A stretch of DNA of 64,000 nt, from assembly GCF_002878395.1 (NCBI RefSeq), contig NC_061111.1, forward strand, positions 21,143,908 through 21,207,907, read 5' to 3'. This DNA is from Capsicum annuum. Taxonomy: Eukaryota > Streptophyta > Magnoliopsida > Solanales > Solanaceae. The position numbers were made by a program, and so were the translations under genes. Below the pieces are notes generated by a model that did no database searches, was not told the origin of the DNA, and saw only the letters and a list, made by a program, of their open reading frames with translations. Positions 25,120 to 37,084 of the stretch are shown piece by piece (position 1 is the stretch's first letter; every line of letters starts with the position of its first letter).

Positions 25120-28100
25120 CTGGCTTATAAAGAAAGGATAGAGAAATATGGAGAATGAAAAGTGAAATATTGCTTCCTTTTTCTCCTTGCAATTTAATTT
25201 TATTGTAGTTGTCATTTTATAACATGTTATTAGCATGAGCCTCTACCATCTCATGCAAATACAGATAATAAAGATAAGAACTCTCTTTTGTTAAAATAAT
25301 ATCAAATCTTTCTAAACTTTGAATTTATTGCTACAACCATACTGTATTGTATTTGAGGTATAGGATTGGACATTATCAATTTTGGTGTTATTATCGAAGA
25401 TTACGGTGTTTTGTGTGTTTATTTGCTTTCCTAATTTTTCTTTTTGTTACTTTGACTTGTTTGTTCATGGTGCAAGGATGATATGATAGGTCATGAACCC
25501 AATGATTTGCCCTTGGGTCCTATCGGCAATGAAGACCTCGTGAATGTAATAAGATGGACGTGCATGAGGCCGTCCAAGAATCCTCCTAATACGAGGAGCC
25601 AACAAGCCTACCTCATGAACAGAACTTCAGAAGAGGTTCAAAAGGCCATTGAATATCTAACAAAAAACAAATTAAGATGAAAAACATTGAAAATATAAAA
25701 CTTTCATGGCCTGCAAATTGAACAAATTTGAAACAATTGTACATGGACAAAGCACATTCATTGAATACTCCAATAATTTTTCGATCACTTGAAGTGAGTA
25801 AAAATTTGTTTCGATCTAAAAAAGAAAATGATGAAAAGATTCTTGATCCTGAAGTATAATATCTCAGTACTATTGGCGCACTTATGTATCTTGCTAACTC
25901 TACTGGGTCTGACATAACCTTTCTTGTTAATTCGTTAGCAAGATATAATTCTTCTCCTGCACAGAGACATTGAAACGGATTTAGACATATATTGCAATAT
26001 CTAAAGATTTACTATTGATATGAGGCATGGAGATAGAGCACGATGATTTCATTGTATAAGAACAAGGGTGACATTCAGAGTTGCAACAACTACCGGGGTT
26101 TTAAGTTGTTGAGTCATACGATGAAGATTTGGGAGAGGGTGGTGGAGCGGAGGTTGAGAAATATTATGTCTATTTCGAAGAATCAATTTGAATTTATTCC
26201 TGGTCGCTCAACGACTGAGGCAATTCACCTATTGCGGAGACTGGTAGAGCAGTATAGAGAGGGGAAGAGGGATCTTCACATGGTGTTTATTGACTTGAAA
26301 AGGGTATATGACAAGGTCCCTAGGGAGGTTTTTTAGAGATGCTTGGAGGCGAGGGGGGTTCCTGTGGCATACATTAGAGCGATTAAGGATATGTATGAGG
26401 GGCGAAAACTTGAATAAGGACAGTGGGAGGAGATTCTGAGCACTTTAAGGTCTTGACAGGGTTGCATCAGGGATCAGCTCTTAGCCCGTTCTTATTTGTC
26501 GTGGTGATGGATGTGTTGACGCGGAGTATACAAGGCTAGATGCCTTGGTATATGCTTTTTGCGGATGATGTAGTTTTGATTGATGAGTCGCGACAAGGTA
26601 TTAATGATAAGCTGGAGGTTTGGAGACAAACTCTGGAGTGTAAAGGTTTCAGATTGAATGGGACCAAGACGGATTATTTGGAGTGCAAGTTTAGTGACTC
26701 GAGGCAAGAGGAGGAGGTGGTGGTGAAATTGAACTCTCAGGCAGTTTGCAAGAGGGACAGTTTTAAGTATCTTGGGTTATGATCAGGGAAATAGAGAGAT
26801 TGATGAGGATGTCTCGCACCGTATTGGGGCAGGTTAGATGAAATAGAGGCTCGCTTTGGGGATTTTATGTGATAAGAAGGTGCCTCCCAAGCTTAAAGGC
26901 AAATTCTATAGAGTTGCAGTCCAGCCGGGTATGTTGTATGGAGCGGAGTGTTGGCTAGTTAAGACTTTCCATATCCAAAAGTTGAAGGTGGCGGAAATGA
27001 GGATATTGCGTTGGATGTATGGTCTTACAAGGGCTGACAGGGTTAGGAATGAGATTATTCGGGAGAAGGTGGGAATGTTATCGGTGGAGAAAAAATGCGG
27101 GAAGTGAGGTTGAGATGGTTTGGTCATGTGATAAGGAGGGGCACAAATGCCCCAGTTCGTAGGTGTGAAAGACTAGCGTTAGATGATTTCAAGCGGGGTA
27201 GGGGTGGATCGAAGAAATACTGGAGAGAAGTGATTAGACATGACATGGAGCAGTTACATCTCACTGAGGACATGATTCTGGATAGGAAGGTTTGGAGGAA
27301 AAATACTAGGATAGAGGGATAAGGTGGGGGGATGAACCGTAGTTCGTAGTTAGGAGGCTTTTGGTGTCTTTTATTTGGTAATGTACATTACTTTTGTGGA
27401 TGTTGTATCTATGTTAGTTTTATCATGTTTCAGACTTTGAATATTTTTGTACATTGTCCTGTGTCTTGAGCCGGGGGTCTATGGGAAACAGCCTCTTTAC
27501 TTCTTTAGAGGTAGTGGTATGGACTGCGTACATTCTACCTTCCCCAGACCCCACTAGGTAGGAATATACTGGGTTTGTCGTTGTTGTTGTTGATGAGTCT
27601 ATTTTATACTAACAAAGATAATGTGAATCTCGTGATCATATAGATGTAGGTTACTTACCTAACCTACATAAAACTCGATCTCAAGCAAACTATGTGTTTA
27701 TGTACGGAGGTCCTGCTATATCATGGCGATCTACAAAATAGTCTATTATTACTACTTCAAATCATGTTGAGATACTAACTATTCATGAAGTAAGTAGAAA
27801 ATACGTATGGTTGAAATCTGCTATGTATTTCATCAAAGAGAAATGTTGCCTGAAACATGATATCAAGGTATCCATCGTCATGTATGAAGATAATATTGCA
27901 TGTATAGTCCAATTAATGAAGGCTTCATAAAAGGAGATTGAACGAAACACATTTCACCAAAATTATTCTTCACACATGGTCTCCAAAAGAATTTTGATAT
28001 TGATGTGCACGAAATTCGTTCAAGTGATAATCCAATAAAATTATTCACTAGATTCTTACCAACCTCCCGAGAAGATGATACAGAAGATTATGATGTAAAG

Positions 28101-28458
28101 ACTTCTCCATTAGAATTTGGGTCTTCTTCATGGAGAGTAAATATGTTGTACTTTTTTTCCCTCAGAATGTTTTATCCCACTGAATTTTTTTTGTAAGTTT
28201 TTTAATAAAACGATCAGAACATATATAATTAGAGATGTGGACTCGTTTTTCTTCACTAATTTTTTTGCACTGAATAATTTTAGTATAATTTAATAAGACA
28301 CATTATCTATCATATAGACACAAAGGGGAGTGTAAAAATTGGGAGGATGACCATGTAACCTGCAATGTGACAACTTGTCAAGGAAGCTTATTGCTAAGAT
28401 CCCTTCACAAGTTTGATCAAGCTTATTGCCAAGCTTCTTGTAGAAGTTTGATAACTTA
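25109..28458 (+). mobile_element. decayed Ty1/copia element A, split by an RTE LINE
   Basis: A probable 5' LTR tail ends TTATAACA at about 25223, followed by TGTTATTAGCATGAGCCTC, which resembles a copia primer site and leader. Most of gag-pol is deleted. The end of the reverse transcriptase is at about 25700-26024 (GLQIEQI, then GALMYLAN and the LARY block). The RNase H part is at 27598-28100 (AISWRSTK, SNHVEIL, FIKGD-TKHISPKLFFTH, IRSSDNP). A purine tract AAAGGGGAG at 28322-28330 precedes TGTAAAAATTGGGAGG, the start of the 3' LTR at 28331, which is cut off near 28458. Many frameshifts and stops are present. The LINE at 26025-27590 separates the two coding parts. Confidence 0.72.
26025..27590 (+). 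mobile_element. 5'-truncated RTE-type LINE, first copy
   Basis: Broken frames give a reverse transcriptase: the NNYRG block near 26090, [14 protein letters not shown] near 26285-26330, the catalytic FADD in [11 protein letters not shown] at about 26549-26580, and C-terminal parts to 27322. The 3' end has the RTE-type tail (GTTGTTGTTG at 27581-27590) after a CTTCCCCAGACCCCACT block. The copia sequence resumes right after it. TGATATGAG (26016-26024) on the left and TGATGAG (27591-27597) on the right look like the target duplication. It is truncated at the 5' end, with several stops and shifts, so it is inactive. Confidence 0.8.
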
Positions 28459-28639
28459 TACTCCCTCTGTTTAGATTTACTTGTCACCATTTTTCTAATT
28501 TGACTTTCTATTTTACTTGTCATTTTTGACAAATCAAGAAAGAATATTTTTCATCATGTTTTACCCTTAATATTAATTACTTATTTTCCAAATCATTTTT
28601 AATACTTATTACTAAATATCAATTAATAGAAGGTAATAT
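28459..28639 (+). mobile_element. possible Stowaway-like MITE end
   Basis: TACTCCCTCTGTTTAGATTT at 28459 resembles the CTCCCTCYGT terminal repeat of Tc1/mariner-type Stowaway MITEs with its TA target. No matching inverted end is found to the right, so it is partial at best. Confidence 0.35.
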
Positions 28640-28827
28640 GATATAGTTGCAGAGACTGAAGAAAATATTGAGGCAAATATTCAAGGTAAACATACAGTTA
28701 TACGACACATTCTCAGCAAAGGGAACAAATCAGCTGACTATTTAGCTAATCATTCAATAGACACAAACAACTGTAGATATGAGCATTTCCATATGATGGA
28801 GTCAAGAGGCGGGAGAATAATTAATAG
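28640..28827 (+). pseudogene. LINE (L1-like) RNase H tail, left part
   Basis: The frame encodes an RNase H-like C-terminal segment with the typical block HILSKGNKSADYLANHSID and the tail ESRGGRIINS. It is cut at 28827 by copia element B. The frame continues directly at about 35520 with DKLQSPYLR, so the two parts flank a simple insertion. The upstream part of the LINE is missing. Confidence 0.65.
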
Positions 28828-29782
28828 TGTTATTTTGTTTGTACTTTGGATACACAGAATCTGTATATTACAACACCAACTTCAACTTGAGTTCAAGTAT
28901 AAACAAGAACACAATGAAGTATATCAAATACCCTCAACACAAGATCAAAATGACATTTCCAAGAGGTGTATTTTATGTTGCAGAAATTAAGATAAAACAG
29001 AAAATAGCCAAGTCGTCCGAATTCACGGATTTTCCTTAAGGAAATAATTCCCCTCACCGCACCCGAGGTTGTGGAATTTTTTCTCCCAGGATAAAGTGGC
29101 TAACAGACCAACAGTAGCGGTACCTCAAATGGTTGGAATATCTTCAAACTCATAGAACATTTTAAGTGATCACACAGAATATTTTTGAGACAAGAAGAGA
29201 GTTTTTAATCTGAAAATTTCGTACTAAACCTGTGGAAGAAATCAGGTTTATATAGCCACAACATGCCTCTTCTGAAAAGAGGTAATGGTTCACTCCAAAG
29301 GTTACACCTTTGCTGTAAGTTCATGTCTGTTCATCAAAGATTGCATCTTTTCCTGAATAGTCATCTCATTTCATGAATCAGTATGTCACTTCATTGAAGG
29401 ATTACATCCTTCTGAAGTATTATTTCGGACCATTGCAACCTTTCCTTGGAATTCTTCAAAATTCAAATAAAGTTTGTCCAAAAAGATAGATCTCATCGAT
29501 CGATCATTTGCCAAATCCAAATCCGAATATGAAGCTGAAGCCGAGCCGAGCGAGCGACGACGACGACGGCGCGAGGCATCTATTATTTCTTGCCTCACTT
29601 TCCATGTGGAGTAAGTGTTCTTGATTATAAACACTTTCAAGTTCTCTTCTTCCACCAATGTGGGAGAAAAAGTAAACTTTCTAATTTGGGAGTACACTTT
29701 TCATTTTAGTGTCTTCTTCACCTCCACCATTTTATTCTCCATTTTTTCATTCACACTTCTTTCATATACTATGAACCCAACA
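28828..29782 (-). repeat. 3' LTR of copia element B (955 bp)
   Basis: Homologous over its full length to 34527-35515. A TATA-like element on the minus strand (GGCTATATAAACC) lies near 29248-29260. It lacks a ~48-bp stretch present in the 5' LTR near 35140-35187. Confidence 0.88.
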
Positions 29783-30320
29783 ATTCCCCACATGAATGGG
29801 GAATGACTATTTTTCATAAAATTTTTACGGACAAGTATGTGATCATCAAGCAAAGACTGATTGCATCTGGATAAGTGAGTTTCCCTTTGAACTTTCCGTA
29901 GTGAATATGCATCGGATGCACTCGTGAACTGTCGAGCTTTAATGTACACCTAGACAATACATGTCACACAACCAGCCTTTTAACGTTTATGGTTCTCATG
30001 GTTTTATTCTTTTCAGCCATGAACACGTCCTGATTTCATGAGAGCTTAGAGAATAGACCTTTACTAACATTCTCTTTGAAGCAGCTTCCACTTCACCCTT
30101 GCATAGGTGATTTCTAAACGTTCAATCCTATAGATTAAACTATTTGGTCAAATCTGCCAAATTTAGATAATCATTAAAAGATTTTTCACCTTAAGTCTTA
30201 TCCTAGTTTACTATACATTGTCTACCTCATGAGAATGGGTTGGGTAATTGACAATGTTGAACCTGTCAGAAACAACTTTGTTTGATCTCCTTGAACCTAG
30301 CTCTTGGGATCTCCAGTCTG

Positions 30321-31019
30321 CTAGGTAGAGTTACCGCCATGCTGACTCGTCCTAGGACTTAAACCCATTCTCTTAGATGTTCTTTCCACTCCTTCTCTAG
30401 ATAGGCCTTTTGTAAATGGATCTAACATATTATTCTTTGACTTTATAGAGTCAATAGTGATAATTCCACTAGAGAGAAGTTTCCTAACGGTATTATATCT
30501 CCATCGTATGTGACGAGATTTATCGTTGTACATCATGCTCCCTGCCCTACCTATTGCCGCTTGGCTATCACAGTGTATACATACTAGTGTCACTGGCTTG
30601 GGCCAATACGAAATATCTTCCAAGAAATTTTGGAGCCATTCTGCTTCTTCATCGGCTTTATCTAATAGGATAAATTCAGATTTCATTGTAGAGTGAGCGA
30701 TACAAGTCTGTTTGGATGATTTCTAAGAAACTGTTCCTCCACCGATAGTAAATACATATCCACTTGTGGATTTTACTTCGTTCGATCCGGTGATCCAATT
30801 TGCATCACTATATCCTTCAAGTATCGCAGGATATTTATTATAATGCAAAGCATAATTTTGAGTGTATTTAAGATACCCCAAAACTCTTTTCATTGCCATC
30901 CAATGAGTTTTGTTGGGATTACTCATGTTCCGACTCAATTTACTGATAGCACATGCTATGTCTGATCGTGTACAGTTCATTATATACATTAAACATCTCA
31001 ATACTCTTGCGTACTCCAA
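30321..31019 (-). pseudogene. copia B RNase H domain
   Basis: Frames at 30723-31019 and 30321-30686 give the connection and RNase H part. Visible blocks are MEYARVLRCLMYIMNCTRSDIA, then YSDANWI-GSNEVKSTSGYVFT, SEFILLDKADEEAEWL, CDSQAAI and DKSRHIRWRYN. The acidic residues of the RNase H fold are in place. A stop separates the two frames near 30724. Confidence 0.85.
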
Positions 31020-31163
31020 CTATGAGTCACTTTCACCTTCATTCTTTCGAAGTGCAAAGTTCACATCCAATAGAGTCTTGGCAATACCGAATTCCATATA
31101 CTTGAACTTGTCAAGTACTTTTTTGATATAATAAGACTGTGACAATGCTAACCCTTGTAGAGT

Positions 31164-31660
31164 TCAATGGATTTTTATACCTAAGATCACATCTACAACT
31201 CCAAGGTCTTTCATATCAAACTTGCTCTCGAGCATTCGTTTGGTTGCATTTATGTTAGAAATGTCTCCACTGATGATCAACATATCATCCAGATATAAGC
31301 AAACAATGACTTGGTGATTTGGAGTGTTTTTAATATATACACATTTATCACATTCATTTATCTTGAACCCGTTTGCCAACATGGTTTGGTCAAACTTCGC
31401 ATGCCATTATTTAGGTGCTTGCTTTAGTCCATACAATGACTTAATAATTCTACACACCTTATTTTCCTTTCCTGGAACCACAAAACCCTCAGGTTGTTCC
31501 ATGTATATTTCTTCCTTCAATTCTCCATTTAGGAAAGAGGTTTTCACATCCACTTGATGGATTTGAAGATCATATACTGTCGCTAAGGCAATTAACATTC
31601 GAATTGATATTATCCTTGTTACTGGCGAGTATGTATCAAAGTAATCAAGGCCTTCTTTTT
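31164..31660 (-). pseudogene. copia B reverse transcriptase
   Basis: The minus-strand frames 31407-31598 and 31164-31382 contain QVDVKTSFLNGELKEEIYM, SLYGLKQAPK and the catalytic YLDD in VCLYLDDMLII. These are diagnostic of Ty1/copia reverse transcriptase. A stop between them near 31405 interrupts the domain. Confidence 0.88.
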
Positions 31661-33012
31661 ATTTGAAGTCATTTACTACAAGTCTTGCCTTGTATTTGTC
31701 AATAGTGCCATCCATTTTTATTTTCCTTTTGAAGATCCATTTAGAACCTAAAGGTTTATTTCCGGGAGGAAGATCAACTAATTCTCATGTATGGTTGCTT
31801 AAGATTGAATCAATATCACTATTGACTGCCTGTTTTCAAAAGGATGAATCTAAAGATGCCATCGCTTCCTTAAATATTTGAGGCTCATTTTCTAAGAGAA
31901 ATGTTACAAAATCCGATCTAAATGATGTAGACGTTCTTTGACGTGTACTACATCTTGGATTTTCATCATTATGTTCATTCTCAATTGGTTCATCACGAGG
32001 TCGTTTATATCCTCCATTAGACGGTTCATGTCTAAGTTTATACGGGTAAATATTTTCAAAGAATTCATCATTATCTGATTAAATTACCGTATTTTCATTA
32101 ATATCCGGATGTTCGGATTTATGAACCAAAAATCGACATACTTTACTACTTTTAGCATATCCTATGAACACGCAGTCCACCGTTTTAGGTCATATCTTAA
32201 CCCTTTTAGGTATAGGAACTTGAACCTTCGCTAGACACCCCCACACTTTGAAATATTTCAAGTTGGGTTTCCTTCCTTTCCATTTTTCATAAGGAATTGA
32301 TTATGTCTTCCTATGGGGAACTCTATTGAGTATACGATTGGCTGTAAGGATAGCCTCCCCCCATAAGTTTTGTGGTAAACCAGAACTAGGCATTCATCAT
32401 TTTCTTTAAAGTTTGGTTTTTTCTTTCCGCAATTCCATTAGATTGAGGTGAATATGGGGTCGTAGTTTGATGGATTATTCCATTCTCTACACATATTTGT
32501 GCAAAGGGAGAATCATATTCTCCGCCCTTATCACTTCTTATCATTTTAATTTTTTTTGTCTAACTAATTTTCAACTTCAGTTTTATATTGCCTAAACGCA
32601 TCTATTTCTTCATCCTTACTATTTAGCAAGTAGATATAACAATATCTAGTGCACTCATCAATAAAAGTTATAAATACTTTTTCCCACCACGTGATGGTGT
32701 TGACTTCATATCACAAATGTCAGTGTGTATTAAGTCTAAGGGATTAGAATTCCTTTCAACGGACTTATAAGGATGCTTTGCGTACTTTGATTCCACACAC
32801 GTTTGACACTTTGATTTATTGCACTCAAAGTTTGGCAAAATTTCTAAGTTAATTAGTTTTCGTAACGTTTTGTAATTAACATAGCCTAAACGTTCATGCC
32901 ATAAATCATAAGACTCAAGCAAATAAGAAGAATTTGAACTTCTATTTATTTCAACAGTCATTACATTCATCTTATAAAGGCCTTCGGTCAGATAGTCTTT
33001 TCCTATATACAT
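31661..33012 (-). pseudogene. copia B integrase, decayed core
   Basis: The N-terminal zinc-binding part is intact in the frame 32668-33012 (LWHERLGYVNYKTLRKL, then CQTCVESK), giving the H-H-C-C set. The catalytic core and C-terminal part at about 31661-32667 are readable only in pieces because of several shifts and stops. Confidence 0.75.
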
Positions 33013-33036
33013 TTCTCCTTTGCTAATTACAATTTT

Positions 33037-33342
33037 TCAAGAAACGATTATACATTTGAATCCGTTCTTGTCTAGAAGTGAAACAGAAATTAAATTCCTA
33101 CGTAACTCCGGAACATACAAGACATTGTTAAGTGTCAAGACCTTTCCAAAAGTCATCTTTAAGCAAAATTTTCTAGTTTCTTCTACCTTAGCCGTAGCGG
33201 AGCTAGCCATGTAGATCATTTCTTCTACTTGAGCCGGAGTGAATAGCGAAAACAACTCCTTATTGGCACATACATGGCGGGTGGCACCAGAATCCATCCA
33301 CCATTTGCAAGGATTTCCCATCAAGTTGCATTCTGAGAACAT
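33037..33342 (-). pseudogene. copia B aspartic protease
   Basis: The frame encodes WWMDSGATRHVC with the catalytic D-S-G triad and the later block LNNVLYVPELRRNLISVSLL, both usual for Ty1/copia protease. It is separated from gag by a stop near 33361 and from integrase by one near 33030. Confidence 0.85.
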
Positions 33343-33360
33343 AGCACACAGATCATCGCA

Positions 33361-34261
33361 TTATTTGTTGGATTCAATCATATTTGCTTGATCCTTCTTC
33401 TTGCCTTTCTTTGGGGCACGACAATCTGTGAACTTGTGGCCAATCTTGCCACAGTTGAAGCATTTTTCCTTGAACTTTTTATTGGGTTGATTGCTTCCTT
33501 GTTCAGCTTTCTTCCTTTTCTTGGAATTATTTTGGTCATCTTCTACAATATGTGCTCCATTAATTGTAGAATTCCTCTTTAAACTTCTTTCGGCAGCTTT
33601 ATTATCCTCTTCAATATGAAGTCGGACAATAAGATATTCAACAGTCATCTCCTTGCATTTTGCTTTAAGTAGTTTTTGAAGTCTTTCGACAAAGGTGGTA
33701 GCTTCTCAACTATCGTTGCTACTTGGAAAGCATCATTCACAATTAAACCTTCTGCTAGGAGATCATGTATGATGACTTGCAACTCTTGTACTTGAGAGAC
33801 AACAGATTTGCTATCTATCATTTTGAAGTCCAGGAACCGTACAATAAGGAATTTCTTTACTCCCGCATCCTCCGTCTTATATTTTCATTCAAGTGCCCCC
33901 CACAGTTCCTTTGATGTCTTGGTTCCACTATAAACATTGTAGAGGTCGTCTTGGAGACCACTCAGAATATAATTCCTGCAAAGGAAGTTCAAATGTTTCC
34001 AAGCTTCTACAATAACGAAGCGGTATTTGTCCGAGGTTTTCTCAGGCACCTCAGAAGCGTCTTTACTAGTGAACCGTTGCAGACATAAAGTGGTGAGCTA
34101 AAAAAACATCTTTTGCTTGCACCGTTTGAAGTCAATGCCTAAAATTTTTTTGGGCTCTCCACCGGTGCCATTGTTGGCGGAACATTTGTGCGACTTGATG
34201 TGGCAATATTAGTTTCCCTCACAGACGTTGTCACATCAATCATTTGACTTTCGTTAGTCAT
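33361..34261 (-). pseudogene. copia B gag with CCHC zinc knuckle
   Basis: The start codon is at 34259-34261 (MTNESQMIDVTT). Internal stops interrupt the capsid part between about 34130 and 33650. The C-terminal frame 33361-33648 has a lysine-rich segment and the zinc knuckle CFNCGKIGHKFTDC (CX2CX4HX4C), which binds the element RNA in active relatives. Confidence 0.82.
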
Positions 34262-34526
34262 CTTTCCTGTCAACACAAGACAGAAAATTTTAGTATTTTC
34301 AGAATACTACTTATAAAGTTAAATAACTTTTCAACTTTTCTTCTTGTTTCTAATTAACAATGAAGTTTTTATAACTTCAAATCGTCAACCGAGTGAACTT
34401 TAACTTGTGATGAAGATTTTATGTCTTCTAATCACTAGTTAAATTCAAGCGGAGTAGAAAGCTTAAAGCTTTAATATCCAAAAATAAGTTATACAGATTA
34501 TGTAAAATTAATTATTTCCTTAAGAT

Positions 34527-35515
34527 TGTTATTTTGTTTGTACTTTGGATACACAAAATCTGTATATTACAACACCAACTTCAACTTGAGTTCAAGTATA
34601 AACAAGAACACAATGAAGTATATCAAATACCCTCAACACAAGATCAAAATGACCTTTCTAAGAGGTGTATTTTATTTTGCAGAAATTAAGATAAAACAGA
34701 AATAGCCAAGTCGTCCGAATTCACAGATTTTTCTTAAGGAAATTATCCCCCTCACCATACCCGAGGTTGTGGAATTTTTTCTCCCAGGATAAAGTGGCTA
34801 ACAGACCAACAGTAGCGGTACCTCAAAAGGTTGGAATATCTTCGAACTCACAGAACGTTTTGAGTGATCACACAGAATATTTTTGAGACAAAAAGAGAGA
34901 TTTTAATCTGAAAATTTCGTACTAAACCTGTGGAAAAAACCAGGTTTATATAGCCACAACATGCCTCTTTTGAAAAGAGGCAATGATTCACGCTAAAGGT
35001 TACAACTTTGTTGTAAGTTCATGTCTGCTCATCAAAGATTGTATCTTTTTTTGAACAGTCATCTCATTTCATGAATCAGTGTGTCACTTCATTGAAGGAT
35101 TATATCCTTCTGAAGCATCATTTCGAACCATTGCAACCTTCTATAACCTCAGTTCAGAACAATGTAAACAATGCATTTACTGCATTTTTCCTTGGCATTC
35201 TTCGGAATTCAAATAAAGTTTGTCCAAAAAGATAGATCTCATCGATCGAGCATTTGCTAAATCCGAAGCCGAAGCCGAGCCGAGCGAGTGACGACGACGA
35301 CGGCGCGAGACATCTCTTATTTCTTGCCTCACTTGCCAAGTGGAGTAAGTGTTCTTGATTATAAATACTTTCAAGTTCTCTTCTTCCACCAATACGGGAG
35401 AAAAAGTAAACTTTCTAATTTGGGAGTACACTTTCCATTTTAGTGTCTCCTTTCCCTCCACCATTTTATTCTCCATTTTTCATTCACACTTCTTTCATAT
35501 ACTATGAACCCAACA
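34527..35515 (-). repeat. 5' LTR of copia element B (989 bp)
   Basis: On the minus strand it starts TGTTGGGTTCATAG. The TATA-like element GGCTATATAAACC lies at about 34943-34955. A CGA-rich stretch (35279-35305) is shared with the other LTR. It contains the extra ~48-bp stretch at about 35140-35187. Confidence 0.88.
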
Positions 35516-35567
35516 ATAGTGACAAGCTACAGAGCCCATATTTACGAGTATCAACTATTCAGGAGTA
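35516..35567 (+). pseudogene. LINE RNase H tail, right part
   Basis: The sequence after the copia target duplication continues the frame interrupted at 28827 (DKLQSPYLRVSTIQE) and ends at TAA 35565-35567. Reading the two flanks together restores the usual plant LINE C-terminus, which supports both identification and insertion point. Confidence 0.6.
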
Positions 35568-36260
35568 ATAGGGCAGAAAAGCACCTATTAAGGAGTAATA
35601 GGGTAGAAAAGGCTAAAGGATATGATTTTTCACAATAAAAAATTTATGTCTATCAGACAGCAAAAGCAGTGAAATTCTATCTAGCCCATGCTATATCAGC
35701 CATCAAAAAAGACTTGGCAAAATGAGGGACTAGGATCGACTAGATAACTGAAAACTTGAATGGTAAATTCATCACCGTAAGACGAAAGTGTGAAGCTTTC
35801 CATGCACTCCATCACAGTTCCACCTGCATAAGGCAGAATGTTTGATAAAGATTACGAATAAGAAACCCAATAAGGGAGACTACACACCTAGTGATGAGAT
35901 TCGTCATTCGTGGACGAGCACCCTCAACAAAATAAAAAAACCACAATCATCTATCAGAGAACACAATTGTAGAGTACACCAATAAGGAAAAGAGGAAAAT
36001 GGATTGGATTCAAACAAAAAAAGAGGGAAAAAATGGATTAAAATAAAGGAATGATGGTACTTACACTTGAAAGCTGAAAAATTGAATGTAAAAGGATACA
36101 AGGAGACAATATTGATAACCCATAATAGCAGGAGAAGAAGGCAGACAATTGAACCTTGAAGGCAATATTAGTCAGTGGCGGTGGGGGTGGGGGGGTGGGG
36201 GGTCGGATAGAAGAAGATAGAATTGGAAATAGAAAACCACACTATCTATTTATATGTAAT
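35568..36260 (-). other. unassigned stretch, possible gene fragment
   Basis: No known family is recognised. On the minus strand a possible splice acceptor (TTATGCAG at about 35836-35829) precedes a short frame of about 38 codons beginning MECMESFTLSSYGDEF near 35808. A possible donor lies near 36065. A short direct repeat (GGAGTAATAGGGCAGAAAAG and a near copy) occurs at 35562-35612. A G-rich run lies at 36176-36206. It could be the 5' end of a captured or broken gene. Confidence 0.25.
36176..36206 (+). repeat. G-rich tract with quadruplex potential
   Basis: The plus strand has three long G runs (5, 7 and 6 guanines) separated by single T residues, within GGCGGTGGGGGTGGGGGGG and its continuation. 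Four or more G-triplets can be drawn from it. Confidence 0.6.
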
Positions 36261-36389
36261 ACTCCTAAATAATTGTTGGGTTAGGGCGGACTCAGGCTGC
36301 CATTTAGGATTTTTTTTTTTGGCTATGTGCACTTTATTTTTTATTTGGACTGATTCGCTTTAGTGTGTAATCTTTTCCACTTAATTAAT

Positions 36390-37084
36390 ATTTTTCGTTT
36401 GGCCACGGATATTTTTTTCTTTTTTCCAGAAAAAATTTCCGAAGTTAAAAATTATGGTGTTTGGCCATGAAACTTTGAAAAATAATTCCGAAAATGGAAA
36501 ACAAATTTTTGTTGTTTTCTCTTTTTTCCACTTCCAATTTCAACTTCCGTTATTATTACATATAACCCCAATCTTTAAATTTTTACACAAATTTGTCTTA
36601 TTAACTAAATTTCGTAATTTTTTTAAAAGATCAAATTCAATAAAATAGTTAATTTAAGTGAAAATAATTAAGAATTTTCATCAACAAATTTAAGAATATA
36701 TAAAGTATATTTATATCCATCAATCAGATTTATCAAAATATATTTTTCTCTATTTAATCGATTATGGTTAGATAAATTTATTTAGCTCGTGCTTGTGATA
36801 TTTTTATTCAAATTTTAGAAGAATAACAATCATAATAATTAGTTTGCTGTTAATTATTTTCTCAATTGAAGACATATAAATTATTTTCTCAACATTTGGT
36901 TGTATGTTAGTAGGTAAATTAGTAGTTGGCTGATTTTGATAATTTTTAAAAGTTGAGGGCATAAAATCATATTTAAAAAGGATTTTTCAAAAGTTTTAAA
37001 AAAAGAATCAAAAAGATATGGTCAAACACAACTCCAACTCCAACTCCAGAAAAAAATAATTTTCATGGACAAATGACTACTAAC
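36390..37084. mobile_element. MITE-like element, copy 1 (~0.7 kb)
   Basis: The left side begins near CGTTTGGCCACGGA (36396) and the right side ends near TTTTCATGGACAAATGACTAC (37060-37080), roughly inverted. Internal blocks (TTATTACATATAACCCC and TTTGATAATTTTTAAAAGTTG) recur in copy 2 at 39452-42310. There is no coding frame. Confidence 0.55.

Larger units (their letters stand above)
28828..35515 (-). mobile_element. Ty1/copia element B, near full length
   Basis: Two LTRs (28828-29782 and 34527-35515) enclose a minus-strand internal region with gag, protease, integrase, reverse transcriptase and RNase H in Ty1/copia order. LTRs start TGTTGGGTTC and end AATAACA on the minus strand. ATAG occurs on both flanks (28824-28827 and 35516-35519), part of a 4-5-bp target duplication. 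The internal frames carry stops and shifts, so the element is dead. No clear primer site follows the 5' LTR (ATCTTAAGGAAATAATTAA). It lies antisense within a LINE RNase H frame. Confidence 0.88.

Noticed and set aside
25483..25680. 65-codon plus-strand frame as a gene
   Set aside because: It lies inside the decayed copia A leader and pol region and matches no host family I recognise.
30321..34261. Endogenous pararetrovirus
   Set aside because: Domain order (integrase before reverse transcriptase), YLDD motif and LTRs show a Ty1/copia retrotransposon; no movement-protein domain is seen.
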